Shown in pieces: positions 27,040-36,588 of a stretch of DNA of 39,155 nucleotides; within the stretch, counting starts at the first letter, position 1; each line of letters opens with the position of its first letter. The DNA lies in contig DDIL01000005.1 of NCBI GenBank assembly GCA_002338515.1, positions 1 to 39,155 of the forward strand. Reading direction: 5' to 3'. The stretch comes from Glaciecola sp. UBA1851 (GTDB lineage Bacteria; Pseudomonadota; Gammaproteobacteria; Enterobacterales; Alteromonadaceae). A program made the translations under genes and the position numbers. The notes beneath the pieces were generated by a model. That model made no database searches. It worked only from the letters and a program-made list of their open reading frames with translations, and was not told the origin of the DNA.

Positions 27040-27512
27040 ATAGCCCCCCTGAGAGCTTTTTAATTGAGGCTATTGGAATTCAATAGCACCTCATTATTGT
27101 TCTGATATTATCTATTTCGATGTAAAATGTAAACGCTTACATTTATTTTTTAATATTCACAAGTTATTTACAATTAAGTGTGTTAAATAACCATTTTACT
27201 GGCATGAAATTTTGTAGTTCCGTGTATTATTTTAGGTATTCACATTATGATTTTTGATTTAAGTGTTGTTTGAATACCCAATATAATTCGTGATTTAACG
27301 AGTGGATCCAACATGTTTAATATACATTTTCGTATTTAAGTATATGAAATAAATAACTATTTATTTAGATTTTGTTTTATTGAAGTAGTGGTGTCTTTTC
27401 TAAATAGGCAGCGATTGGCTTCATTTTATAATCATAAATACAGTTAACAAATTCCTCATCTATAGCTAATATCCATTAAATGTTAAATTAGTGTGGTTTT
27501 TGAAGGTCTGAA
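27040..27512. other. Divergent promoter region between GH5 and GH10 genes
   Basis: 473 bp of AT-rich DNA between the leftward GH5 and rightward GH10 genes. It contains one LacI-type palindrome nearer the GH5 gene. No second operator was found close to the GH10 start; the 27128 site may serve both directions, or the GH10 promoter may be controlled otherwise. No gene or RNA was recognised. Confidence 0.55.
27128..27141. promoter_or_regulatory. LacI-type operator upstream of GH5
   Basis: TGTAAACGCTTACA, a near-perfect palindrome (one asymmetric base pair in the core) flanked by AAA and TTT so that symmetry extends to 20 bp. It lies 88 bp upstream of the GH5 start codon and 371 bp upstream of the GH10 start. 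It matches the perfect site at 36589 in 13 of 14 positions. Likely target of the LacI-family regulator encoded at 33573-34571. Confidence 0.75.
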
Positions 27513-28652
27513 ATGAAAAATATTAAACTAAGTGTGATTATGTTTGGGTGCATGTTTATCCTTTCTTGCTCAATCAAAAGCGGAAAGATTAATGATATTT
27601 CCAATAGTAGTTTAGCAGATGTTTTTAGTGAAGGATTTGATTTAGGTGTAGCCGTTAACCGCAATCAAATGTTGGGAATTGAAAAACCACAACAGCAAAT
27701 TGTGAGTCAGCACTTTAATGCACTCACACCCGAAAATGATATGAAGTGGAGCACGCTGCAACCTTCTGAAGGTAGTTTTGATTTTACAGGTGCAGATGCC
27801 CTAATAAATTATGCAGCAGAAAATAATAAGAAAATTATTGGCCACGTATTAGTTTGGCATCAGCAAGTACCGGAATGGCTATTTGTTGATGAGCAAGGCA
27901 AACAAGTTACAAGAGAAGTGCTTCTATCTAGAATGAAATCACATATTTTTGAAGTGGCAGGTAGGTATAAAAACCAAATTTATGGTTGGGATGTCGTCAA
28001 TGAAGCATTAAATGATGATGGTAGTCTACGAGAGTCTAAATGGCTTGAAATTATTGGTGAAGACTTTATTGATTATGCATTTTTATATGCTTCCCAAGCA
28101 GCGCCAAACGCTAAACTGTATTACAACGATTACAATCTGTTTAAACAAGAAAAAATTACGGGTGCACTGACAATTGCCGAACGACTAAAACGCAAGGGAA
28201 TTCGAATTGATGGGATTGGTGCACAAGCGCATTATGGGCTAAACCCACCTGTTGCAGAATTAGAAAAAACTATTCAGCGAGTTATTTCTCAGCAATTAGA
28301 TTTTATGATAACGGAACTGGATATTACCGTCTTAAAATTTCCCGAGCCTGAAAAAATGGGGGCAGATGTGAGTCTAAATGTTGAATATGCAGAAGAATAC
28401 AATCCTTATGCTGAAAGTATGTCAAACGAAGCCTTGCAAGCATTGGCACAAAGTTATATCGATTTATTTGAGCTTTTTTGGAAGTACCGCGACCACATCA
28501 GTAGAGTCACTCTTTGGGGAGTAAGTGATGGTGATTCATGGAGAAACTATTGGCCCATGCAAGGAAGAGTTGACTACCCTTTATTATTTGACCGAGCTTA
28601 CCAAGCAAAACCTTTTGTACAAGATTTAATAAACATACCTCAAAGTCAATAA
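27513..28652 (+). CDS. GH10 endo-1,4-beta-xylanase lipoprotein
   Basis: A 379-residue family 10 xylanase. The lipoprotein signal ends in FILSC (lipid Cys C19), so the enzyme is predicted to be membrane-anchored in the periplasm or on the surface. The TIM barrel shows HFNALTPENDMKWS, GHVLVWHQQVP, acid/base E164 in WDVVNEALND, GIGAQAH and nucleophile E268 in ITELDIT, followed by WGVSDGDSW near the C terminus. It cleaves internal beta-1,4-xylosidic bonds. AAGG (27503-27506) precedes ATG 27513. A GH43 gene follows after 36 bp, and the two probably share a transcript ending at the hairpin near 30400. No carbohydrate-binding module is attached. Confidence 0.93.
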   Translation: MKNIKLSVIMFGCMFILSCSIKSGKINDISNSSLADVFSEGFDLGVAVNRNQMLGIEKPQQQIVSQHFNALTPENDMKWSTLQPSEGSFDFTGADALINYAAENNKKIIGHVLVWHQQVPEWLFVDEQGKQVTREVLLSRMKSHIFEVAGRYKNQIYGWDVVNEALNDDGSLRESKWLEIIGEDFIDYAFLYASQAAPNAKLYYNDYNLFKQEKITGALTIAERLKRKGIRIDGIGAQAHYGLNPPVAELEKTIQRVISQQLDFMITELDITVLKFPEPEKMGADVSLNVEYAEEYNPYAESMSNEALQALAQSYIDLFELFWKYRDHISRVTLWGVSDGDSWRNYWPMQGRVDYPLLFDRAYQAKPFVQDLINIPQSQ

Positions 28653-28688
28653 CAGCATTCTTTATTCTTATTTTTGGATTATATACTA

Positions 28689-30323
28689 ATGACACAATCA
28701 ATGATTGAAAACCCAATTTTACCAGGTTTTAACCCTGACCCAAGTATTGTTGCGGTTGGCGACGACTACTATATTGCTACTTCTACGTTTGAATGGTATC
28801 CAGGCGTGCAAATACACCACTCTAAAGATTTGAAAAATTGGCGTCTCGTTAAACGACCGCTTGATAGAGAATCTTTGCTCGACATGCGTGGCGCGCCAGA
28901 TTCATGTGGAATATGGGCGCCTTGTTTAAGTTATAGCAATGGCAAGTTTCATCTGATTTTTACTGATGTGAAGCGGTTTCAAGGTAACTTTAAAGATGCC
29001 CATAATTATTATACGAGTTGTGAAACCATAAATGGAACCTGGTCTGACCCTATTTATATGAATTCCAGTGGTTTTGACCCATCTTTGTTTCATGATGATG
29101 ATGGGAAGATGTGGTTTGTTAATATGGTATGGGATCATCGCCATAAACATAATCAATTTGGTGGTATTTTATTGCAAGAATATTGTCCGAAGCAGCAAAA
29201 GCTTGTTGGAGAAGTTAAAAACATATTTAAAGGAACAAGTTTAGGTCTCACAGAAGCACCACACTTATTTAAAAGAAACGGTTATTATTATTTGTTAACT
29301 GCAGAAGGTGGGACGTTTTATACACATGCAATGACAATGGCACGTTCAAAGAATATTGATGGCCCATATGAAAACGATCCATATGGGTATTTGTTAACAG
29401 CAAAAGACAACCAGCATTTACGATTACAGCGTTCAGGCCATGGAGATCTGGTTGAAACCAGTGACGGGCAAACTTACTTAGTGCATTTATGTGGCAGACC
29501 ATTGGCCGGCGAGAGAAGATGTCCATTAGGTAGGGAAACTGGCATACAAAAAACCTATTGGACAGAAGATGATTGGCTACGTGTTGAAGGAGCCATTACT
29601 GACGGTTTACCTTCTTATGAAGTTCCTGCTCCTGCATTGAATGAGTATCCATGGCCAAAAGACCCTATTCGCTATGATTTTAACGATAATGCTTTGCCTA
29701 TAGCCTTTCAATGGTTGCGTACTCCGTTTCCCGAAAGGCTTATGAATTTAAATGCTAGACCAGGCTTTTTGAGATTAATTGGTAGAGAGTCGATAGGCAG
29801 CCTTTATGAACATGCATTGGTTGCGCGTAGACAACAAGCATTTAAATATCGCTCACAAATTTCAATGGAATTCCAACCTACTAGTTTTCAGCAAATGGCT
29901 GGGCTAGTTGTCTATTACAACTGTCATAAATTTCATTATTGTTATGTTTCAATTGATGATGATGGAAATCGTTTTATCGATATTATGAGTTGCCTTGGTG
30001 ACACATCTCAAGAGTTAACCTACCCGCTTCGAGAAGGTGAATTGGAGATTGGAAGAACTGATTCTAGGTTTATTTTACCCAATACAAGTACTTTGTTTAT
30101 TCGCGCATTAGTTGATCATCACATTCTACATTTTGAGTTTTCTTTAGATGAAAAAAATTGGACGCGTTTACCTGTTAATCTTGACCAAAGTATTGTTTCT
30201 GATGAAGCTGGTGGGGGCGACGGTGCGAATTTTACAGGGGCATTTATCGGCATGGCGTGTCAAGATTTGACCGGTCAAGCTTTAGTGGCTGACTTTGATT
30301 ATTTTGAGTACGAAGAGCTATAA
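28689..30323 (+). CDS. GH43 beta-xylosidase (XynB type)
   Basis: A 544-residue glycoside hydrolase of family 43, subfamily 11-like. The start is taken as ATG 28689 (MTQSMIENPILPGF); the TTG at 28674 adds five residues without homology. The five-bladed propeller carries catalytic base D17 (NPDPSIV), transition-state modulator D130 (SGFDPSLF) and acid E189 (TEAPHLF). The C-terminal third (about residues 335-544) is the concanavalin-like beta-sandwich that completes the active site in XynB enzymes. There is no signal peptide, so it acts in the cytoplasm on imported xylobiose and short xylo-oligosaccharides, releasing xylose; arabinofuranosidase side activity is common. It follows the GH10 gene and precedes a transcription terminator. 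Confidence 0.92.
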   Translation: MTQSMIENPILPGFNPDPSIVAVGDDYYIATSTFEWYPGVQIHHSKDLKNWRLVKRPLDRESLLDMRGAPDSCGIWAPCLSYSNGKFHLIFTDVKRFQGNFKDAHNYYTSCETINGTWSDPIYMNSSGFDPSLFHDDDGKMWFVNMVWDHRHKHNQFGGILLQEYCPKQQKLVGEVKNIFKGTSLGLTEAPHLFKRNGYYYLLTAEGGTFYTHAMTMARSKNIDGPYENDPYGYLLTAKDNQHLRLQRSGHGDLVETSDGQTYLVHLCGRPLAGERRCPLGRETGIQKTYWTEDDWLRVEGAITDGLPSYEVPAPALNEYPWPKDPIRYDFNDNALPIAFQWLRTPFPERLMNLNARPGFLRLIGRESIGSLYEHALVARRQQAFKYRSQISMEFQPTSFQQMAGLVVYYNCHKFHYCYVSIDDDGNRFIDIMSCLGDTSQELTYPLREGELEIGRTDSRFILPNTSTLFIRALVDHHILHFEFSLDEKNWTRLPVNLDQSIVSDEAGGGDGANFTGAFIGMACQDLTGQALVADFDYFEYEEL

Positions 30324-30340
30324 TATTTAGTTATAAGATT

Positions 30341-30385
30341 AGGGTCTGTTGATCTTTACTGTATGAATTTTGTTCAACAGACCCT
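30341..30385. mobile_element. 45-bp relic of the MITE family seen at 37041-37306
   Basis: Perfect 12-bp inverted ends AGGGTCTGTTGA (30341-30352) and TCAACAGACCCT (30374-30385). The first 36 bp match the right end of the larger element at 37041-37306 (read from outside in) at 34 positions. It thus looks like two element ends joined after loss of the interior. It is flanked by T and A so that TA is present at both edges. It lies 18 bp after the GH43 stop codon. Confidence 0.75.
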
Positions 30386-30413
30386 AAAGCATTCACTTGA
30401 TTGTGAATGCTTT
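30386..30413 (+). terminator. Rho-independent terminator after GH43
   Basis: Perfect stem AAAGCATTCAC/GTGAATGCTTT (11 bp) with a 6-base loop TTGATT, running into a T tract (30411-30415). It directly abuts the MITE relic. It would end the GH10-GH43 transcript and separate it from the GPH transporter promoter. Confidence 0.82.
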
Positions 30414-30554
30414 TTCAATCAAATTTACATATCTCATCAACCTTATTATTGAGCCTACATTACTTACTTTGCATAGCTAAATGTTATGTTTTTGTAAAAT
30501 AATTGTCAGAAATCATGAAAATCCATTTGCAAATGCCCCTTAAGCTTATTAATA

Positions 30555-30568
30555 TGTAAGCGCTTTCA
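30555..30568. promoter_or_regulatory. LacI-type operator upstream of GPH symporter
   Basis: TGTAAGCGCTTTCA, differing from the perfect palindrome TGTAAGCGCTTACA at one base (A to T at position 12). It lies 46 bp upstream of the GTG start at 30615, overlapping the expected promoter. It supports membership of the transporter and probably the GH1 gene downstream in the LacI regulon. Confidence 0.72.
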
Positions 30569-30614
30569 AAACGAAGGCGGCAATATATTTCTTTCGCAGA
30601 ATCAAGGCAATCAA

Positions 30615-31961
30615 GTGGAAAAATTAAGCATTAAAGAAAAAATCGGATTTGGTCTTGGAGACGCTGCCAGCAACATTGTTTTTCAGATGGTGTTGCTTTA
30701 CATGCTCTTTTTCTATACCGACGTATTTGGTATTTCTGCAACCGCTGTCGGCACACTATTTTTAGTTGTCAGAATTTTTGATGCAATCACCGACCCCATT
30801 ATGGGAGGAATAGCAGATCGCACCAAAACTAAATATGGACGATACCGCCCATATTTATTATGGATGTGCATCCCTTATGGTATTTTTGCGGTTCTAGCCT
30901 TTTCTACCCCCGATCTATCTGATACTGGCAAACTCATATACGCGTGTATTACTTATGCGCTTTTAATGACAATGTATACTGCGATTAACATTCCATATTC
31001 CGCTTTAGGCGGGGTGATGACCACTAATAGAAATGAACGAGCGTCGTTACAATCATATCGTTTTATGTTGGCTATGGTGGGAGGTACGATAGTCGCGGCA
31101 AGTGTGTTACCTATGGTAGGCTTTTTTGGTGGTGACGACAATCCTGCATTTGGCTATCAAATGGCAATGATTGTACTTTCAATATTTGCCGTACTTTGCT
31201 TCGTATGTTGTTTCTTATTGACGAAAGAACGAGTAACTGTGGATGACGAAACACACAGAGTTGATTCTGACAAACCTTCTATTTATCAAGACGCGTTAGA
31301 TATGATAAAAAATGATCAATGGCGCATTATTGCGTTTGTGTCATTTTTATCGTTAGCAAGCGGCGCTATGAAGGGCGCCGTCACACCTTTTTATGTTCAA
31401 TATTATCTGCAACAGCCAGATATGATAAGCGTCTTTTTAACCGCAGGGACGGTAGCGTCTTTGTTTGGCGCTTTATTTGCTAATTTAATGACCGGTAAAA
31501 TTTGTAAAGTTAAATTAATGAAGCTGGCAGTAATAGGCAGCTTAATCTTACATGCTGCTATTGTGTTTATTCCATCAGATCAACTTTATCTGTCTCTCTT
31601 TGTAACTAGCGCAGCCGCTTTTGCACATATGGTATTCACGCCACTACTTTTTTCTGCCGTACCAGATACGGTTGATTATGGCATTAAAAAATATGGAAAA
31701 GGTGCAATGGGGATGGGGGTTTCTGGCCATTTATTTGCTTTAAAACTCGGCTTGGCTGTTGGCGGGGCATGTGCTGGCTGGGTGCTGGGTTATGTTGGTT
31801 ATGTGGCTAATGCAGAGCAAACTCAAGAATCATTAAATGGTATTGTATTTTTAATGGGAGCGAGCAGTGCCATTGCATGCACCTTGATACTACTTTTATT
31901 GAATCGTTACGTACTGTATAGCAAAAAAGAAGATTTAAATGTAAATACAGTGGCTAGTTAG
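30615..31961 (+). CDS. GPH-family sugar:cation symporter
   Basis: A 448-residue, 12-helix inner-membrane transporter of the glycoside-pentoside-hexuronide family (MelB/XynT/YicJ type). It starts at GTG 30615 with AAGG about 6 bp upstream. The family opening KIGFGLGDAASNIVFQMVLLYMLFFYTDVFGI, the loop IFDAITDPIMGGIADRTKTKYGRYRP and the later GYQMAM and PDTVDYG segments are all recognisable. It would bring disaccharides or short oligosaccharides from the periplasm into the cell for the cytoplasmic GH43 and GH1 enzymes, coupled to Na+ or H+. A LacI-type operator lies 46 bp upstream. Xylobiose or cellobiose are the likely substrates; the sequence does not choose between them. Confidence 0.9.
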   Translation: MEKLSIKEKIGFGLGDAASNIVFQMVLLYMLFFYTDVFGISATAVGTLFLVVRIFDAITDPIMGGIADRTKTKYGRYRPYLLWMCIPYGIFAVLAFSTPDLSDTGKLIYACITYALLMTMYTAINIPYSALGGVMTTNRNERASLQSYRFMLAMVGGTIVAASVLPMVGFFGGDDNPAFGYQMAMIVLSIFAVLCFVCCFLLTKERVTVDDETHRVDSDKPSIYQDALDMIKNDQWRIIAFVSFLSLASGAMKGAVTPFYVQYYLQQPDMISVFLTAGTVASLFGALFANLMTGKICKVKLMKLAVIGSLILHAAIVFIPSDQLYLSLFVTSAAAFAHMVFTPLLFSAVPDTVDYGIKKYGKGAMGMGVSGHLFALKLGLAVGGACAGWVLGYVGYVANAEQTQESLNGIVFLMGASSAIACTLILLLLNRYVLYSKKEDLNVNTVAS

Positions 31962-32064
31962 GTCAATATGGTTGTTATCTGATTACTGCTAATTGCGTCG
32001 AAAAATAACTCGTATTTTTAAAAAGCCATGATTGGCAAAGATTTTTTATTAGGACAATTAAAAT

Positions 32065-33390
32065 ATGTCGAAATTTTCACTTCCTGAAAGCTCACCTTTA
32101 CTTGAACCTAAATTTTTATTTGGCGTTGCTACGTCTTCATTCCAAATTGAAGGTGCATTAGATTCTCGCGATAGGTGCATATGGGATACATTTTGTGAAA
32201 AAGATGGAGCTGTAATTGATAAGAGTAATGGTTCAGTGGCTTGTGAGCACTATGAAAGGTGGGAAGAGGATGTAGAGCTAGTTGAATCTATGGGTTTCAA
32301 AGCATATCGCTTATCTATTTCTTGGCCTAGAGTGGTTAAACAAGATGGTAGTTTGAATAAAGCGGGTATTACTTTTTATAAAAACCTATTAATAAAGTTG
32401 CAGAAGAGTGACATAAAAGCTTTTGTTACGCTTTATCATTGGGATTTGCCTCAGCATTTAGAAGATAAAGGTGGCTGGTTAAACAGAGATACAGCTTATG
32501 CATTTCAATATTACACAAAAGCAGTCGTAAAAGAGTTTCAAGGACTTGTATATAGCTATGCCACATTAAATGAGCCGTTTTGCTCCTCTTATCTAGGCTA
32601 TGAAATTGGTACGCATGCACCTGGCATAACCGGTCGTAAGTATGGTCGTCAAGCCGCACATCATCTGTTGTTAGCACATGGTTTAGCAATGGATGTTTTG
32701 TCGAAACATAGCCCTAATACTGAAAATGGTATTGTACTAAATTTTACGACTGCTTATGCTTTTAGTGAATCTGATGAACTTGCCGCAGAACGAGCAAATC
32801 AATATTTCAATCACTGGTATGCAAAGCCACTCTTTGATGCTACTTACCCTGAGGTTATTGATGATTTGGATGATCAGGATAAGCCGATAATAAAAGAAGG
32901 TGATTTTGACATAATTGCCCATCCATTAGACTTCTTAGGCGTAAATTATTATACCAGAACCGTTTATAAAGATGACAATAATGGCTGGTTTGAAGAGCAT
33001 CCAATTTCGAAATGTGAGCGCACAGATATCGGTTGGGAAGTCTATCCAGATGGGCTTACGAAAATACTCACCCAATTAAATGAAAGATACAATTTACCTC
33101 CAATCTACATAACAGAAAATGGGGCCGCAATACATGACAACGTTAAGGATGGAAAAGTTGTAGATCCAAGAAGAATAGAATATTACAACATGCACTTAAA
33201 TGCGGTAAATGTTGCCATTGAAAAAAATGTTATAATTAAAGGCTATTTTGCCTGGAGTTTAATGGATAACTTCGAATGGGCGGAAGGTTATACACAACGA
33301 TTTGGTATTGTCTATGTCGACTTTGAAACACAAGTACGTACAATAAAAGATAGCGGATACGCTTTTAAACAATTACTTAAATCTCGATAA
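32065..33390 (+). CDS. GH1 beta-glucosidase
   Basis: A 441-residue cytoplasmic family 1 glycoside hydrolase with no signal peptide. The start follows AGGACAA about 9 bp upstream. Family marks in order: FLFGVATSSFQIEGA, IWDTFCE, RLSISWPRV, acid/base E170 in TLNEPFCS, LGVNYYTR, nucleophile E351 in YITENGAA, and the aglycone/subsite segment SLMDNFEWAEGYTQRFGIVYVD. It hydrolyses cellobiose and related beta-glucosides to glucose, and family members often show beta-xylosidase or galactosidase side activity. It lies 103 bp after the GPH symporter and is probably co-transcribed. It completes a glucan branch (GH5, GH9, GH1) parallel to the xylan branch (GH10, GH43). Confidence 0.93.
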   Translation: MSKFSLPESSPLLEPKFLFGVATSSFQIEGALDSRDRCIWDTFCEKDGAVIDKSNGSVACEHYERWEEDVELVESMGFKAYRLSISWPRVVKQDGSLNKAGITFYKNLLIKLQKSDIKAFVTLYHWDLPQHLEDKGGWLNRDTAYAFQYYTKAVVKEFQGLVYSYATLNEPFCSSYLGYEIGTHAPGITGRKYGRQAAHHLLLAHGLAMDVLSKHSPNTENGIVLNFTTAYAFSESDELAAERANQYFNHWYAKPLFDATYPEVIDDLDDQDKPIIKEGDFDIIAHPLDFLGVNYYTRTVYKDDNNGWFEEHPISKCERTDIGWEVYPDGLTKILTQLNERYNLPPIYITENGAAIHDNVKDGKVVDPRRIEYYNMHLNAVNVAIEKNVIIKGYFAWSLMDNFEWAEGYTQRFGIVYVDFETQVRTIKDSGYAFKQLLKSR

Positions 33391-33572
33391 ATTTTTAACA
33401 GAGGTTATATCAAATACATATATTAATGATTGTAGGGAGCTACCTGCTTAATATGCAGTATTAGCAGAACTTGATAATCTTACTTGTTAGGTTACACTCA
33501 TTAACATTATTACAGTACCTAATTCGTATTAGTTAATTTAAGTAACTAATCAACATATTTGAAAAATAATCT

Positions 33573-34571
33573 ATGGCAACAATTTATGAGGTTTCAAAGT
33601 TAGCAGGGGTATCACTTGCAACCGTCTCAAGAGTAATTAATCACAGTTCTGCCGTTAAACAGAAAACACGTGAAAAAGTAGAAAAAGCTATGCTTGATCT
33701 GAATTATAAACCTAATTCAGTCGCTAAATCTTTAGCTTCTAGTCGGTCAGATTGTGTTGGTGTGTTAGTGAGTGAATTACAAGGTTTTTTCTTTACTAAT
33801 ATGATGGCAGCGATTGAAATAGAATGCCGAAAATATGACAAACATATTATTGCTACGGCAAGTGATCAAACACACGAAAAAGATGGTATCCAATTTTTAA
33901 TAAGCAGAAACTGTGACGCTCTGATTATTCAAGTAGAAGCTCTCTCTGATGAATATTTAATCGAATTATGTAGTGGTGATTTACCGATTGTCATAGTAAA
34001 TAGATATATAGAGGAAATTGCTGATAATTGCATTGATGTAGATAATGAACAGGGTCAATATCTTGCTACTCAATACCTTATCGATAAAGGTCATAGAGAG
34101 ATTGTTTATGTGTCAGGTCCTGCAAATAAAAATGATGCTATGATGCGCCTAAAAGGATACAAACAAGCTTTATCTGATAACGATATTAAAATAGAGCAAG
34201 ATAGGATATTTGAGGGCGACTATCTTCAAGAGGGAGGCGCCAAAGCATTTGAATACTTTTATCACTCTGATATTCCATATACGGCAATTTTATGTGCAAA
34301 TGATGAGATGGCAACAGCAGTAATGGCATCAGCCAGAGAGAAAGGGTTAAATTTACCTGACGATTTATCCATATTGGGTTTTGATGATGTTGTTTTCTCC
34401 CGATATACCTATCCTAAACTTACAACAATTGAACATCCAATTCGAAAAATGGGTGAAATGGCAGCTCGTTCAGTTTTAAAACGTGTTTACAAAAAAAATG
34501 TAGGTGAACTTATTAATCACTTTTCGCCTTCAATAATTGAAAGAGACTCTGTCAAAAGTATCTTAGGTTAG
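33573..34571 (+). CDS. LacI-family transcriptional repressor
   Basis: A 332-residue LacI/GalR regulator. The N-terminal helix-turn-helix ATIYEVSKLAGVSLATVSRVIN and hinge helix KPNSVAKSLASSRS precede a periplasmic-binding-like sensor domain (VGVLVSELQGFFFTNMM to the end). The YEVSKLAGVSLATVSRVIN recognition helix is typical of regulators binding palindromes centred on GCGC or CG such as TGTAAGCGCTTACA, which occur upstream of the GH5, GPH and GH9 genes here. The effector is probably a mono- or disaccharide from the substrate glycan. The gene is 182 bp behind GH1 and convergent with GH9; no operator was seen in front of it. It is the only LacI-type regulator in the window. Confidence 0.9.
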   Translation: MATIYEVSKLAGVSLATVSRVINHSSAVKQKTREKVEKAMLDLNYKPNSVAKSLASSRSDCVGVLVSELQGFFFTNMMAAIEIECRKYDKHIIATASDQTHEKDGIQFLISRNCDALIIQVEALSDEYLIELCSGDLPIVIVNRYIEEIADNCIDVDNEQGQYLATQYLIDKGHREIVYVSGPANKNDAMMRLKGYKQALSDNDIKIEQDRIFEGDYLQEGGAKAFEYFYHSDIPYTAILCANDEMATAVMASAREKGLNLPDDLSILGFDDVVFSRYTYPKLTTIEHPIRKMGEMAARSVLKRVYKKNVGELINHFSPSIIERDSVKSILG

Positions 34572-34668
34572 AGATGTTAAAAGTAAACTGAAAAATGTGC
34601 TAAGAGACGGTTAACAAAAATATCAATTAACTTGAGTATGTGTGTTCAAAATATAACTTTGTTCGTCA

Positions 34669-34702
34669 GATAATAACTGCTTTTACTGCCGCAGTTATTA
34701 TC
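34669..34702. terminator. Hairpin between convergent LacI and GH9 genes
   Basis: Perfect 12-bp inverted repeat GATAATAACTGC (34669-34680) and GCAGTTATTATC (34691-34702) with a 10-base loop. It sits in the 144-bp gap where the + strand LacI gene and the - strand GH9 gene converge, and ends 14 bp from the GH9 stop. There is no good T tract on either strand, so efficiency is uncertain; a bidirectional terminator or 3'-end stabilising hairpin is the likely role. Confidence 0.6.
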
Positions 34703-34715
34703 CTTATATTAGTAT

Positions 34716-36476
34716 CTATTTCTTATGCAAGTCATGCATTTGAGCGAGAGAATATACAAATGGCGCGTTCCAATTGATGGTTACTTCATTTGTACTGTAA
34801 CTACACCAATGATCCAAAAATGATTGTGCTGGTAAATTAGAAGGATAATCACAACTGTCTTGCTGTCCGCTATGAGGCCCTCCAATTAGAAAGCCAGGTA
34901 CAGGCTCATCAATACTATCCGCTTCTGACTGTCGATGATGCGGGTGCTTTGGCGGAAATTTTCCAAAACCAGTTACGTAACTGTACCCGGTAGGATTTGC
35001 GCCAAGTACATAATTAACTAGTTCCTCTGCTGCAATTTTGTAGTCATTTTGTGGGTCTAGTCCATATGCTTGCCAAAGCACTAACGCTTTATTCATCGCC
35101 ACTCCATTACTACCCCACACAAAATCATCAGACGACATAGCGACTGCATACGCAGAACTTTTATGTTGATTTACTATGTCATTAGCAAGGTTTAATAAGC
35201 GTATTTTGTATTGAGAATATTGACTTTCGCTGAGCATTGTTTTTGCATTAGTCAATAAGGATATGTATGGAAGTGCGCTAGATTGAGCCCAAGATGGAGT
35301 TTGTGGTGTTGATGAAAATTTGTCAAAGTTATCCAAAAATTGACTTTCTGAAGTGGCTATAAATAATTCTGCTGACGCCCAAGCAAACTCATCAGTTACA
35401 TCATTATCCCCATATTCACCTGTTTTTACATCATCAGGCTGTTGATAATAAATATTTGGATTTTCTATCGCCCAAGTGTAAGCTTCAATTGCTTGCACTA
35501 AATAAGACTTAGCTATGTCAGGTGTCACATCATTGTAAATTCGGCTGGCGTAAGCCATCACCGCTGAAAAATTTAAAGCTGCAGAAGTTGTTTTTTGTAC
35601 CACATATCGCGGCTCTTTGCCTTCATACGGCATCATTATGGGTGAAAAATTCAATGTTGTAAGTTTGTGATAAACACCACCATCGTTTGGGTCTTGCATG
35701 GTGCTCATCCACTCAACATTCCAAGCAATTTCATCCAAAATATCAGGAATATTATTATTCGATTCTGGGATATTCAGAGACTTGTTTTTATACAATTCTT
35801 TAAAGTGATCGTACGCTAATAATAATGTATAGGTAGAAATTCCTGAATTGACGATATATTTATTGTAGTCACCTGCGTCATACCAACCTTTAGGAGAGGA
35901 TAAAACTGAGTTGGTTGGTCTTGCTTCGCTTGATGCTGATTCATGTATAAAAACTTCAGTGTCTGGGTGTCCCATTGGCCTGGCAAAATCACCGGCGTGT
36001 TTAGGTAATAATTCTATACCGGCTCTATTGATATAATAGGCTCTTAACCCCTCCTTATGCATGTCAGTATATGGATTATTATTTACTTCAAAAGTAATGG
36101 TTTGGGCAGAGTCATCTATTTCAATAGTGTAAGTTCCTACTGATTTAACTGCGGTCAAATCTAGCTTGACGACGCTCTCTCCTGAATAGGGCCAATACTC
36201 AGGTTCAGAGGATACTGACTCTAAGACTGTTTTTCCTTTATTATCAATTACTTTTACACTCATCTTTTTTAGGCTAGGCACAATTTTTATTTTGCTAGCA
36301 TTTGGATAATAACCTACTTGATTATATTTTATAGCGTCTGAAAACTGATGCACACGAGCATTTTTGTTTGTTGTTTCAATGCTTTGACAGGCCGCTAACG
36401 CTATGACTGCACCAGTTGCTATAAAAACACTTGTCCGTTTAACCGACAATTTTCGTATATTCATTTTTTGATTCAT
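34716..36476 (-). CDS. GH9 cellulase-type lipoprotein
   Basis: A 586-residue family 9 glycoside hydrolase. The N terminus is a lipoprotein signal with lipobox LAAC (Cys 30). An Ig-like CelD_N domain (about 47-135, IKYNQVGYYPNASKIKIV) precedes the alpha/alpha-barrel. Catalytic features are DAGD (D200 and D203 in GWYDAGDYNKY), HPHHR at 511-515 and the proton donor E564 in STNEVTINWNAPFVY. It cleaves beta-1,4-glucan, endo or cellobiose-releasing. The ribosome binding site ACGAGGT touches the first ATG, so translation may start at the fifth residue (ATG at 36464), leaving the lipobox intact. A perfect LacI-type palindrome lies about 113 bp upstream at 36589. Surface or periplasmic location is predicted. 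Confidence 0.9.
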   Translation of the reverse strand: MNQKMNIRKLSVKRTSVFIATGAVIALAACQSIETTNKNARVHQFSDAIKYNQVGYYPNASKIKIVPSLKKMSVKVIDNKGKTVLESVSSEPEYWPYSGESVVKLDLTAVKSVGTYTIEIDDSAQTITFEVNNNPYTDMHKEGLRAYYINRAGIELLPKHAGDFARPMGHPDTEVFIHESASSEARPTNSVLSSPKGWYDAGDYNKYIVNSGISTYTLLLAYDHFKELYKNKSLNIPESNNNIPDILDEIAWNVEWMSTMQDPNDGGVYHKLTTLNFSPIMMPYEGKEPRYVVQKTTSAALNFSAVMAYASRIYNDVTPDIAKSYLVQAIEAYTWAIENPNIYYQQPDDVKTGEYGDNDVTDEFAWASAELFIATSESQFLDNFDKFSSTPQTPSWAQSSALPYISLLTNAKTMLSESQYSQYKIRLLNLANDIVNQHKSSAYAVAMSSDDFVWGSNGVAMNKALVLWQAYGLDPQNDYKIAAEELVNYVLGANPTGYSYVTGFGKFPPKHPHHRQSEADSIDEPVPGFLIGGPHSGQQDSCDYPSNLPAQSFLDHWCSYSTNEVTINWNAPFVYSLAQMHDLHKK

Positions 36477-36588
36477 ACCTCGTATTGTTTAAATAACTAT
36501 CCAGAGTACAGGTTAACTAGCTAAGCCTACCTATTATTGAGTGTTTGCTTTCGAATGCGCTTGCTTCAATATATAGTTAATTTTAAAA

